Shown here: piece after piece, positions 26,609 to 34,403 of the stretch
How positions within the stretch are numbered: the first letter of the stretch is position 1
Layout of the letters: every line of letters starts with the position of its first letter
Source of the DNA: Lysinibacillus sp. BPa_S21
GTDB lineage: Bacteria > Bacillota > Bacilli > Bacillales_A > Planococcaceae
Direction of reading: 5' to 3'
DNA: 49,328 nucleotides
Assembly (NCBI RefSeq): GCF_023337795.1
Contig: NZ_JALIRS010000020.1
Location: 1 to 49,328, forward strand
Notes under the pieces: model-generated
What the model was told of the DNA's origin: nothing
What the model saw: only the letters and a program-made list of their open reading frames with translations
Databases searched by the model: none
Made by a program: the position numbers and the translations under genes

Positions 26609-26839
26609 TTACCATTTCAAATTTGAATATAGTTCAGAAATTTTTATACCTTCTATCGTTGCCTTTTCAAAGAGTTCTTCATATCCATTAAACTCTTGGG
26701 TATAATGGTCTCTGGTTCTTGACAGAAACGACTTATCACCATTATGGCTAATCCAATACTCATCATTTTTAAAATCGAAATTGAATTCTTCACCTATTGC
26801 AATAAGACTTTTAAATTCTTCAAATTCTTCTTTTGTCAT
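26609..26839 (-). CDS. Small acidic hypothetical protein
   Basis: A 76-aa soluble protein, rich in Glu and Phe, starting MTKEEFEEFKSLIAIGEEF. A strong ribosome binding site (GAGGAGG) lies about 8 bp before the ATG. I do not recognise it; size and acidity resemble small immunity-type proteins, but no toxin gene is adjacent apart from the SLH scrap at its 3' end. Confidence 0.6.
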   Translation of the reverse strand: MTKEEFEEFKSLIAIGEEFNFDFKNDEYWISHNGDKSFLSRTRDHYTQEFNGYEELFEKATIEGIKISELYSNLKW

Positions 26840-26932
26840 GTATTTAACCTCCTCTTAACCTTCGATAGATTTTAATAGTCTTTACCTCTTTGTTTGTTTA
26901 CCCAATCATCATTACTATCTATTATTTTCATT

Positions 26933-26968
26933 AATTATTATAAATCTAATTATAATTTTTTAATAATT
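26933..26968. promoter_or_regulatory. AT-rich inverted repeat upstream of the importer operon
   Basis: AATTATTA (26933-26940) mirrored by TAATAATT (26961-26968) in the 200-bp divergent promoter region. In sequence this AT-rich, symmetry by chance is likely; it does not convincingly match a Fur box. Confidence 0.25.
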
Positions 26969-27041
26969 CTAACATTATTGCAAGGTCTATAGATTATACT
27001 GTTAGTATGTAAGTTTTTCACTATTAGGAAGGGGGAAGATT

Positions 27042-28145
27042 ATGCAGAAAACACGTATCTTCAGTTTTTTACTTGTACTGATGCTTATTGTATTAGCTGC
27101 TTGTAGTAGTGATAACAAGACTTCTACAAAAGATGCAACAGATAACAACAAAACATCCGATTCGAAAAAGACCGATGAGGCAGCTACACCATCTGGAAAG
27201 CTTGTGATCTATACAGGTCGCGATGAAGAAATGGTACAAAAAGTAATCGATCAGTTTAATGAAAAGTACCCGGACATTGAAGTGGAATTTTTAACGATGG
27301 GCGCACAGCAAATTTTAGAACGCCTACGTGGTGAAAAAGCAAATCCGCAGGCTGATTTTTGGTGGGGCGGTACGCAGTCTGCACTAACTGTCGGCGCCGA
27401 TGAAGGTTTACTTCAAGCTTGGAAGCCTAGCTTTAGCGACTCCATTGACGCAGCTTATAAAGATGCAGATGGCCGTTGGTTTGGTGAAATGCTACTACCA
27501 GAAGTCATTATGATTAACAGTGATGTATTAAAGAAAGATACGGGTCCACAAGATTGGGACGATTTATTAGATCCAAAGTGGAAGGATAAAATTTTAATTC
27601 GTGGTGTGTTAGCGTCTGGGACGATGCGTACGATTTATTCATCTATGATTTTACGTCAAGGTGCGGATTCACCTGAAAAAGGCTACGATTGGCTATTAAA
27701 ATTAGATGCCAACACGAAGGAATATACACAAGATCCAAATGCACTTTATTTAAAGATGACACGACAAGAAGGCAGCGTTTCCTTATGGAATTTACAAGAT
27801 ATTTTATTGAAGAAATATACAACCGATTATCCGTTTGATTATATTTATCCGAAAAGTGGTGCACCGATTTTAGTGGATGGTGTTGCCGTTGTAAACAATG
27901 CTAAAAACTTAGAAAATGCAAAGCTCTTCACAGAATTTATATTTGAAAAAGGTATGGTGACACAATTAGCCAACGATTACTATCAAATTCCAACTCGCTC
28001 AGATATCGATAAAGCGGCAATGCCTGAGTGGTATAAAGAATTAGATTTAAAAACTTTCGATATAGATTGGAAGCTCATGACTGAAAAAGAAGCAGAATGG
28101 ATGGAGCATTGGGATAACAATATTAAAGGCCGCGGAAAAAAGTGA
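27042..28145 (+). CDS. ABC transporter substrate-binding lipoprotein (iron/thiamine/AEP-type)
   Basis: A 367-aa family 1 binding protein. The signal ends in the lipobox LAAC, followed by a Ser/Thr/Lys-rich linker. The mature part starts LVIYTGRDEEMVQKVIDQFNEKYP and includes QADFWWGG and an ANDYYQIPTRSD block near the end, matching the AfuA/FbpA/thiamine-binding cluster, whose members bind iron chelates, thiamine or phosphonates. In FbpA a Tyr pair holds the iron; a Tyr pair is present here, but that does not prove iron. AGGAAGGGGG precedes the ATG. First gene of a five-gene operon. Confidence 0.9.
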   Translation: MQKTRIFSFLLVLMLIVLAACSSDNKTSTKDATDNNKTSDSKKTDEAATPSGKLVIYTGRDEEMVQKVIDQFNEKYPDIEVEFLTMGAQQILERLRGEKANPQADFWWGGTQSALTVGADEGLLQAWKPSFSDSIDAAYKDADGRWFGEMLLPEVIMINSDVLKKDTGPQDWDDLLDPKWKDKILIRGVLASGTMRTIYSSMILRQGADSPEKGYDWLLKLDANTKEYTQDPNALYLKMTRQEGSVSLWNLQDILLKKYTTDYPFDYIYPKSGAPILVDGVAVVNNAKNLENAKLFTEFIFEKGMVTQLANDYYQIPTRSDIDKAAMPEWYKELDLKTFDIDWKLMTEKEAEWMEHWDNNIKGRGKK

Positions 28146-28201
28146 CCGATTACTAAAGGGTTGTAACTCATAAGACATCTATGAATATTGTTCATGTTTT
28201 T

Positions 28202-28230
28202 AAGCCTCGAGTATATTTTGCTCGAGGCTT
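28202..28230 (+). other. Intercistronic hairpin
   Basis: Perfect 10-bp stem AAGCCTCGAG/CTCGAGGCTT with a 9-nt loop and no following T-run, between the binding protein and ATPase genes. It likely makes the binding protein mRNA more abundant than the rest. Confidence 0.65.
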
Positions 28231-28268
28231 CATGTAACTAATTTTCTAACGAGAAAGGAGCGTTTCAA

Positions 28269-29339
28269 TTGAAAAGTGTCAAAATAGAAAATGTCTCTAA
28301 GAAATTCGGTCAAATTCATGGCGTAAAAGATTTAGATCTTCATATCAAAGCTGGCGAGTTTTTCACTTTTCTCGGTCCAAGTGGTTGCGGGAAAACGACA
28401 ACACTAAGAATGATAGCCGGCTTTTATTTCCCAACTGAAGGGAACATTCTTTTTGATGATTTGGATGTGACAAGGCTTCAACCGAATAAAAGGAACATCG
28501 GTATGGTATTTCAAAATTATGCCCTCTTCCCACATATGACCGTAGACGAAAATATCGCCTTTGGATTACAAGTACGAAAGTTCTCGAAGGCAGAGATCAA
28601 GCAAAAGGTTGATCGCATTAGAGGACTTGTCCATTTATCGCAATATGGTAAGCGAAAAATTAATGAATTATCTGGTGGGCAGCAGCAGCGGGTTGCATTG
28701 GCAAGAGCGCTTGTGATAGAGCCTGATATTTTATTACTAGACGAGCCTTTGTCGAATTTAGATGCTAAATTACGTGAAGAAACGCGCGTTGAAATAAAAC
28801 GTATCCAATCTGAGCTCGGCGTTACAACCATCTATGTTACGCATGATCAAATGGAAGCTATGTCTATGTCAGATCGGATCATGGTCATGGAAAATGGGAA
28901 CGTCAGGCAAATCGGTACGCCTCAAGAGATTTATAATCGACCTTCTAACCGCTTCGTAGCAGACTTTATTGGTGAGACAAACTTAATTGAAGCGGAAATT
29001 GATTCCGTTAACGGTGATGATATAAAGGCCAAAACAGCGAGTGGACTTATTCTTACTGGGCGAAAGCAACAGAGCTCCCCTACTTTAACGCATATGATTG
29101 GAGACAAAGTATTTATTTCTATTCGTCCTGAATCTATTAATCAAGGCACTGGTGAAAACACATTAACAGGTAAAATTACTTTTGTGGAGTTTACAGGGAT
29201 TAGTGTGAACTACATTGTGGAATGTCTAGATTTTTCACTAAAAGTAATGATTATCAATATGAACGGTCAACTTAAAAAAATTGGTGAAGACATCACCTTA
29301 AATATAGCCCAAGATTCACTTTATTTTTTGGGAGAATAG
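28269..29339 (+). CDS. ABC transporter ATPase (FbpC/PotA type)
   Basis: A 356-aa importer ATPase with Walker A GPSGCGKTT, signature LSGGQQQRVALARAL, Walker B ILLLDEPLSNLDA and a C-terminal TOBE domain (from about residue 240). It starts with TTG at 28269, supported by AAAGGAG 8 bp upstream. The permease gene follows after 12 bp. Confidence 0.92.
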   Translation: MKSVKIENVSKKFGQIHGVKDLDLHIKAGEFFTFLGPSGCGKTTTLRMIAGFYFPTEGNILFDDLDVTRLQPNKRNIGMVFQNYALFPHMTVDENIAFGLQVRKFSKAEIKQKVDRIRGLVHLSQYGKRKINELSGGQQQRVALARALVIEPDILLLDEPLSNLDAKLREETRVEIKRIQSELGVTTIYVTHDQMEAMSMSDRIMVMENGNVRQIGTPQEIYNRPSNRFVADFIGETNLIEAEIDSVNGDDIKAKTASGLILTGRKQQSSPTLTHMIGDKVFISIRPESINQGTGENTLTGKITFVEFTGISVNYIVECLDFSLKVMIINMNGQLKKIGEDITLNIAQDSLYFLGE

Positions 29340-29351
29340 GAGGGTAAAAAC

Positions 29352-31073
29352 ATGGAGAAAACACACCTCAATCCTTCTGAAGGAAATGCATGGACACGAC
29401 TAACTAGCTCAAAGTGGTTTGTTTATATTTTAGTTGCACCTTTATTTTTAGTGTTGTTTGCCTATGTAGTATACCCGTTCTATCAAACTTTTACAGAAAG
29501 CTTTTCTGGTGATCATGCGCTATCTAATTATAAAAATTTTTTTAATATAGCTAGCCCCGCAAACATTGAAGCATTGTGGACTAGTATTTATATATCCGTT
29601 ATTAGCGTTATTTGCTGTGCAATTGTGGGTGTAACTATGGCATTTCTACTGGAACGCTATAATTTCCCAGGCAGAAGGATACTCTCTATTTTAGTATTGG
29701 TACCTATGGCTCTTCCGCCGTTAGTAGGCGTGCTGTCCTTTACATTTTTGTATGGAGAAAGTGGTATTTTCCCACGTATGTTTCAGCACCTATTCGGTTT
29801 AGAGCAAGTACCTTTTTCATTAAAAGGCATATGGGGGGTTATCGTAGTACATACATTCACTATGTACACTTACTTCTACTTAACCGCCTCAGCAGCTATC
29901 AAAGGTCTTGATCCCGCTTTAGAGGAAGCCGCGACTAGCTTAGGCGCAGGGCGTATTCGAGTATGGACAAAGGTTATTTTGCCTATGTTAACCCCCTCGA
30001 TTGTTGCCTCATCCTTACTCGTATTTATGATTTCTATGGCATCCTACACTGCACCTTTAATGTTCGGTGTTGAACGCACGATGACTATGCAAATCTATTT
30101 ATCACGTACGAATGGTAATTTAGATATGGCGGCGACACAATCTATGATTTTATCCTTTGTGTCCATTACATTTTTAATTATTATGCGCTGGTATCAAAAT
30201 CGCCGAAATTATCAAAACCTCAGCAAAGGTATTAGTGTTCATCGATCTGAAGTGTCTTCGAAAGGCATGAAAGTTATGGCAACTATTGCATCTTTCGTAG
30301 GCACGTTAATCTTAATTTTGCCGATTTTAGTGCTTATATTAATTTCATTTTCCGTTGATGGTGCATGGAAAACGCAAATTCTCCCAACAGATTATACACT
30401 GGATCATTATCAGGCACTATTTACCGATGAACGGACGTGGCGGCCAATTTGGAACTCTGTTCGAATGGGGCTTGTTGCCACATTCGGCAATATCATTTTT
30501 GGTGTTGCGGCAGCCTATGCTATGGTACGATTAAATTTTAAAGGTAAAACATTACTCGATATTTTAATTATGGTTCCTTGGGCATTGCCGGGAACGGTTG
30601 TAGCTGTCAATTTAATCGCAGCCTTTAGTACGGAAAGTATTTTCTCCTTTAATCAGGTACTGATCGGGACGTTTTGGATTTTACCGTTAGCTTATTTTAT
30701 TAGACATTTACCGCTCGTTTTCCGATCTACATCCGCATCACTTGTGCAATTAGATCAATCTATTGAAGAAGCATCACGAAGTTTAGGGGCAACATGGTGG
30801 TATTCATTTAGACGTATTGTACTCCCCCTTACATTTACGGGCATTCTAGCAGGTACGCTACTTGCACTTGTTCAAAGCTTTGGTGAATTCGTCGCATCTA
30901 TCCTGCTTTACAGTACGACAACCATCCCATTATCAGTGGCGATTTTCCAAAAATTATATTCTTTTAAATTTGGAACTGCTTGTGCATATGGTGTCTTACA
31001 AATTTGTTTAATTTTAATTGTACTTATTATTTCCGAGAAGTTATCAAAAGGCAGTGCTGGTTCGGCCATATAA
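29352..31073 (+). CDS. Fused double-domain ABC permease (FbpB/ThiP type)
   Basis: A 573-aa permease made of two BPD_transp_1 domains in one chain (about 1-290 and 305-573), with about 12 helices. Each half has its own EAA loop: EEAATSLGAGRIRVWTKVILP (about residue 197) and EEASRSLGATWWYSFRRIVLP (about residue 480). Fused permeases of this kind are usual for Fe3+, thiamine and 2-aminoethylphosphonate importers. Confidence 0.92.
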   Translation: MEKTHLNPSEGNAWTRLTSSKWFVYILVAPLFLVLFAYVVYPFYQTFTESFSGDHALSNYKNFFNIASPANIEALWTSIYISVISVICCAIVGVTMAFLLERYNFPGRRILSILVLVPMALPPLVGVLSFTFLYGESGIFPRMFQHLFGLEQVPFSLKGIWGVIVVHTFTMYTYFYLTASAAIKGLDPALEEAATSLGAGRIRVWTKVILPMLTPSIVASSLLVFMISMASYTAPLMFGVERTMTMQIYLSRTNGNLDMAATQSMILSFVSITFLIIMRWYQNRRNYQNLSKGISVHRSEVSSKGMKVMATIASFVGTLILILPILVLILISFSVDGAWKTQILPTDYTLDHYQALFTDERTWRPIWNSVRMGLVATFGNIIFGVAAAYAMVRLNFKGKTLLDILIMVPWALPGTVVAVNLIAAFSTESIFSFNQVLIGTFWILPLAYFIRHLPLVFRSTSASLVQLDQSIEEASRSLGATWWYSFRRIVLPLTFTGILAGTLLALVQSFGEFVASILLYSTTTIPLSVAIFQKLYSFKFGTACAYGVLQICLILIVLIISEKLSKGSAGSAI

Positions 31074-31100
31074 CTGCTAATCTACTAGGAGGCAATTAAT

Positions 31101-32615
31101 ATGTTTGAAGATTTCCGCAACAAAACACAGCAAGAAGACGGGAAGATCTTCCCCTCTAATATTTATCGTAAAATTGTCTTACAGCCGGCTTATGATGAAG
31201 CCAAGAAAAACTTTTTAACAATCATGTTGCAAATCAATATTGCACACTTAAAAATGTTAGAAGAACAGGGACTAGTAAAAAAAGAAGAGGCTAAAGACAT
31301 TGGCGTTGCTCTTAAAAAAATAGACTTAAATTATTATCGTATAGAGGATTACAGCCCGAGATATGAGGATTTGTTTTTCCGCATCGAAAATAAATTAATA
31401 GAGCTTGCTGGTGATGTTGCTGGGAATCTTCACATTGGAAGAAGTCGTAATGATATGGGCATTGCCATCTATCGAATGACGTTAAGAAAAAAATTGTTAT
31501 TGCTTATGCGTGAATTACTGACATTACGGGATGATTTAATCGCAGCTGCCGAGGAGCACGTGGATACAATTATGATTGGCTATACACATACGCAGCAAGC
31601 ACAGCCAACTACTTTTGCGCATTATTTGAAAGCTGTCATCGATCAACTTGAACGAGATTTTGAACGTTTACAGCATGTCTACAAAACGGTGAATCGTAGT
31701 AGTATGGGAGCAGCGGCATTAACGACAACAGGCTTTAATGTTAATCGAGAACGCATGCGTGAGTTATTGGCTTTCGATGATATTATCGAAAATGCGTGGG
31801 ATGCTGTTGCAGGTGCAGATTATATTGCCGAAGCAGCAAGTATTGTTCAACTTGCGGCACTCAATCTTGGCCGCACCTCCCAAGATTTCTTACTATGGGC
31901 TACACAGGAATTCAATGCCTTTACGCTAGCAAGTCCCTACGTGCAAGTTAGCTCTATCATGCCACAAAAGCGCAACCCTGTTTCGATAGAGCATACACGC
32001 TCATTGCTATCAGCAGTTGTTGGTGATGCTAGTACAGTATTACAAATGGTACATAATACACCTTTTGGAGATATCGTAGATACAGAGGATGATATGCAAC
32101 CGTATTTATGGCGCGCCATTGATCGTTTAATAGGTATTTACAAACTGTTTGGTTCGCTTGTTGTCACGATGGATGTAAACAAGAAAAAACTAAGAAATCG
32201 AGCAGAAAATAGCTTTGCCAATGTCACAGAGCTTGCCGATACGCTAGTGCGCTCTGAAGAGATTTCTTTCCGCCAAGCACATAGTATTGTTAGTAAATGT
32301 ATTAAAGTATTGCTCTCTCATGGCGAAGAATCTCTAGCAAGCCTTACATGGGGGCTTGCCAATACACAATCTAAATTAATTACTGGTAAACCATTAAAAA
32401 TTTCTGAGGAAGATTTTTATAACACATTAAAACCAGAGACTTTCGTAGGCGTCCGTACCTTACTTGGCGGTCCAGCACCTGCAACAATGAAAGCCTCTCT
32501 CGAACGCTCCAAGGCAAATTCTCATAATCTTAATGAATGGGTTCGTGTAAAGGAATCTCTGATTGTTGAGGCAGAAAAACAATTAACAGTAATTATAGAG
32601 GAATGGAATCAATGA
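31101..32615 (+). CDS. Argininosuccinate lyase-like lyase, probably not ArgH
   Basis: A 504-aa member of the aspartase/fumarase superfamily, which splits N-substituted aspartates (or similar) to fumarate and an amine. Conserved are HIGRSRND (111-118), YTHTQQAQP (161-169, catalytic His163) and the signature loop SSIMPQKRNP (284-293). The following segment, where ArgH has Tyr-Asn-x-Asp-x-Gln-x-x-Lys for arginine binding, reads PFGDIVDTEDD (321-331) instead, so the amine side of the substrate is different. It sits 27 bp after an importer permease gene and overlaps a kinase gene by 4 bp; there is no argG. EDDS lyase, a known ArgH relative acting on a metal-chelating aminopolycarboxylate, is a reasonable comparison. 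AGGAGG-like site upstream (TAGGAGGCAATTAAT). Confidence 0.85.
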   Translation: MFEDFRNKTQQEDGKIFPSNIYRKIVLQPAYDEAKKNFLTIMLQINIAHLKMLEEQGLVKKEEAKDIGVALKKIDLNYYRIEDYSPRYEDLFFRIENKLIELAGDVAGNLHIGRSRNDMGIAIYRMTLRKKLLLLMRELLTLRDDLIAAAEEHVDTIMIGYTHTQQAQPTTFAHYLKAVIDQLERDFERLQHVYKTVNRSSMGAAALTTTGFNVNRERMRELLAFDDIIENAWDAVAGADYIAEAASIVQLAALNLGRTSQDFLLWATQEFNAFTLASPYVQVSSIMPQKRNPVSIEHTRSLLSAVVGDASTVLQMVHNTPFGDIVDTEDDMQPYLWRAIDRLIGIYKLFGSLVVTMDVNKKKLRNRAENSFANVTELADTLVRSEEISFRQAHSIVSKCIKVLLSHGEESLASLTWGLANTQSKLITGKPLKISEEDFYNTLKPETFVGVRTLLGGPAPATMKASLERSKANSHNLNEWVRVKESLIVEAEKQLTVIIEEWNQ

Positions 32616-33559
32616 TGGGATGGCTACTTATTATTGACGGTGGTGCTACAAAAACGGCATGTGCGCTCGTACATGCCGAGTCTGGTGAAATAAAATATAC
32701 AACATCAACAAGCGGCTCGAATTATCAAGCAATCGGCATTGCATCTGCAACAGAAATATTGCAAGCATTATTAGCAAATGTGCAGCACTTTTTGCAACAG
32801 CAAGATGATTCGAATATTGCGGTTGCTACCTTTGCAATGGCTGGGATTGATTCCCCAAAAGATCATGAAGTCGTATCAGCAATCATTCATAATGCTGTAT
32901 CGGCATTACAATTAAAAATAGAAACGCTACTTATAGAAAATGATGCACAAGCCACTTTACTTGGTGTTACTGCTGGACAGGCAGGTGCATTACTCATTGC
33001 TGGAACAGGAGCCATTGCGTATGCATTCGATGGTATGCAAATAGTACGTGCTGGAGGCTGGGGGCATCGTGCAGGAGATGAAGGCAGTGGCTATTGGTTA
33101 GGGCAAGAGGTTATCCGAGCTATTTTCCGCATGGAAGATGGCCGCGGTGAGCCAACCATATTAAAAGATGCTGTCTATGATTTTTTACGGATCCAAGATG
33201 TTACAGAGTTAGCTTCATGGCTTTTCCGTCCATCTTACACGAACGCGCAGCTTGCAAAAATGGGAGTATTTTTGGCAGATGCCGTGACCAAAAAGGATTC
33301 ATGTGCCATTCAAATATCAATGCGCGCCGCCCATGAATTAGTACTCCTTGCATGCGCTGTATTAGGGAAAGCTGGTTATCAAAGTGGAGCATTTCGCCTT
33401 TATTGTAATGGTGGTGCCATTAAGCATAATCCATTAATTTTTAAAACCTTTGTACAGGAAATGAAATCAAAATATCCGCAAATTGAAGTTTCTCTATGCC
33501 AGCATCAACCCATCCATTATCTTATAGAACGAACAAAAAGGGCCCATGACAGTTTGTAA
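32612..33559 (+). CDS. BadF/BadG/BcrA/BcrD-family kinase (GlcNAc kinase-like)
   Basis: A 315-aa ASKHA-fold ATPase. The phosphate-1 motif IDGGATKT, the phosphate-2 motif IAGTGAIAYAF and GGWGHRAGDEGSGYWLG match N-acetylglucosamine/N-acetylmuramic acid kinases of this family. The ATG at 32612 overlaps the lyase stop (ATGA) and has AGAGGAA upstream; the frame opens 9 nt earlier. As last gene of the importer-lyase operon it may phosphorylate the imported compound or the amine released by the lyase, which would point to an amino sugar. Confidence 0.85.
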   Translation: MMGWLLIIDGGATKTACALVHAESGEIKYTTSTSGSNYQAIGIASATEILQALLANVQHFLQQQDDSNIAVATFAMAGIDSPKDHEVVSAIIHNAVSALQLKIETLLIENDAQATLLGVTAGQAGALLIAGTGAIAYAFDGMQIVRAGGWGHRAGDEGSGYWLGQEVIRAIFRMEDGRGEPTILKDAVYDFLRIQDVTELASWLFRPSYTNAQLAKMGVFLADAVTKKDSCAIQISMRAAHELVLLACAVLGKAGYQSGAFRLYCNGGAIKHNPLIFKTFVQEMKSKYPQIEVSLCQHQPIHYLIERTKRAHDSL

Positions 33560-33572
33560 TGTCATAGGCTCT
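33539..33572 (+). terminator. Weak terminator after the kinase gene
   Basis: 13-bp stem with two G-U type mismatches (33539-33551 with 33560-33572), overlapping the stop codon; the T-run after it is poor. Confidence 0.5.
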
Positions 33573-33645
33573 TCATGATGTTGAAAAACTATTTTGTTCA
33601 ATGCAATTAAGGTGTCTATAAAATAAAGAATGACTCTTCTACAAA

Positions 33646-33872
33646 GCGAGGGGTTGATTTCCGTTCCGACTGGGCGCTTTGCCGCTGACGCTTCGCTCCG
33701 CTGCAGGGTCTCGGGCCAACAGATGTCTTTTGCGCGAAAGCGTAGTGCTAACGTAGCGGCAGCAGCACCGATGTTGGTCACGAAGGCGTTATCATAGGAT
33801 GTGATGATTTTAGCCTTCGTTCCTCTATTGCTGATCCCCAAGGAGTCGCCCAGTCTCCACTCCAATCAACTT
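33646..33872. repeat. Dispersed element, copy A1
   Basis: Shares, in the same order, GTTGATTTCCGTTCC, GGGTCTCGGGCCAA, GATGTTGGTCACGAAGGCG, AGCCTTCGTTCCTCTAT and CCCCAAGGAGTCGCCCA with the element at 40449-40648. It carries an insertion (about 33725-33768) containing GCGCGAAAGCGTAG, a relative of the 73-bp repeat at the window start. Stem-loop at 33781-33819: CGAAGGC/GCCTTCG outside, ATCAT/GTGAT inside. Confidence 0.85.
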
Positions 33873-33898
33873 ATCCACATGACATACGTTTTAACAAA

Positions 33899-34066
33899 AA
33901 TGACATCCAACTTTTTAGTTTGGGCGGTACCTTTCAGGAGTTATCGCCCAACTTTTAAATTTTATCTACCAACTTTCATGTTTTATCTACCAACTTCTGA
34001 ATTTTATCGACCAACTTTCACGTTTTATCACCTAACTTTTAATTTTTATCAACATCCACCTTCCGA
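33899..34066. repeat. 21-bp tandem repeat, about eight units
   Basis: Units start near 33899, 33920, 33941, 33962, 33983, 34004, 34025 and 34046 with an exact 21-bp period. The core is TTATCNACCAACTTT followed by four or five variable bases. The first two and the last unit are the most divergent. On the plus strand the period gives a seven-residue FYLPTFx pattern, but no ribosome binding site supports translation. It lies between element A1 and a minus-strand terminator. Confidence 0.85.
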
Positions 34067-34070
34067 AGAG

Positions 34071-34110
34071 CAAAAAGGATTCACACACAAAACTGTGCGT
34101 GAATCCCTTT
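34071..34110 (-). terminator. Terminator downstream of the first transglutaminase-like gene
   Basis: Stem AAGGATTCAC (34075-34084) with GTGAATCCCTT (34099-34109, one bulge), extended inwards by CAC/GTG, and followed by five T on the minus strand. It lies about 300 bp after the stop at 34404, beyond the element at 34165. Confidence 0.65.
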
Positions 34111-34164
34111 ACTTTATCAAATAGCGTTCTTTCTTAATTGCACAAATTAAAAATTCTACGCTAT

Positions 34165-34372
34165 CATTGATTGGAGTGCGAGACAGACGAGACCCTGAGG
34201 CCAACACGATGTTGGTCACGAAGGCATTGTCACAGGACGTGACACACTTAGCCTTCGTTCTTTTTGCGGAGGAAGCGGCTCGACGCTCGCCCGCAGGAAG
34301 CTTTGCTCTGTGCGAAAGCGTAGCGACAGCTACAAAGCGAGTAACCCGTAGCGGAGATCAGAGCCTTCAAAT
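34165..34372. repeat. Dispersed element, copy A4 (variant)
   Basis: Shares GATGTTGGTCACGAAGGC, TCACAGGACGTGA and TAGCCTTCGTTC with copies at 33646 and 40449, and GACAGACGAGACCC and CTCGCCCG with the block at 7681. It ends in TGTGCGAAAGCGTAGCGACAG, the motif of the 73-bp repeat. Stem-loop at 34219-34257 has GTCAC/GTGAC as inner stem. Confidence 0.8.
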
Positions 34373-34403
34373 AAATTATATCGCTTCTATTTCGTTGATA
34401 AAG

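Noticed and set aside
26933..26968. Fur box before the importer operon
   Set aside because: The symmetry is only A and T and does not match the 7-1-7 Fur pattern, so iron control is not claimed.
31101..32615. Arginine biosynthesis gene argH
   Set aside because: No argG nearby, located in an importer operon, and the arginine-binding loop does not match.
33801..34124. Protein with FYLPTF heptad repeats
   Set aside because: The pattern comes from the 21-bp DNA repeat; no ribosome binding site, and the same DNA repeat at 23128 does not keep the frame.
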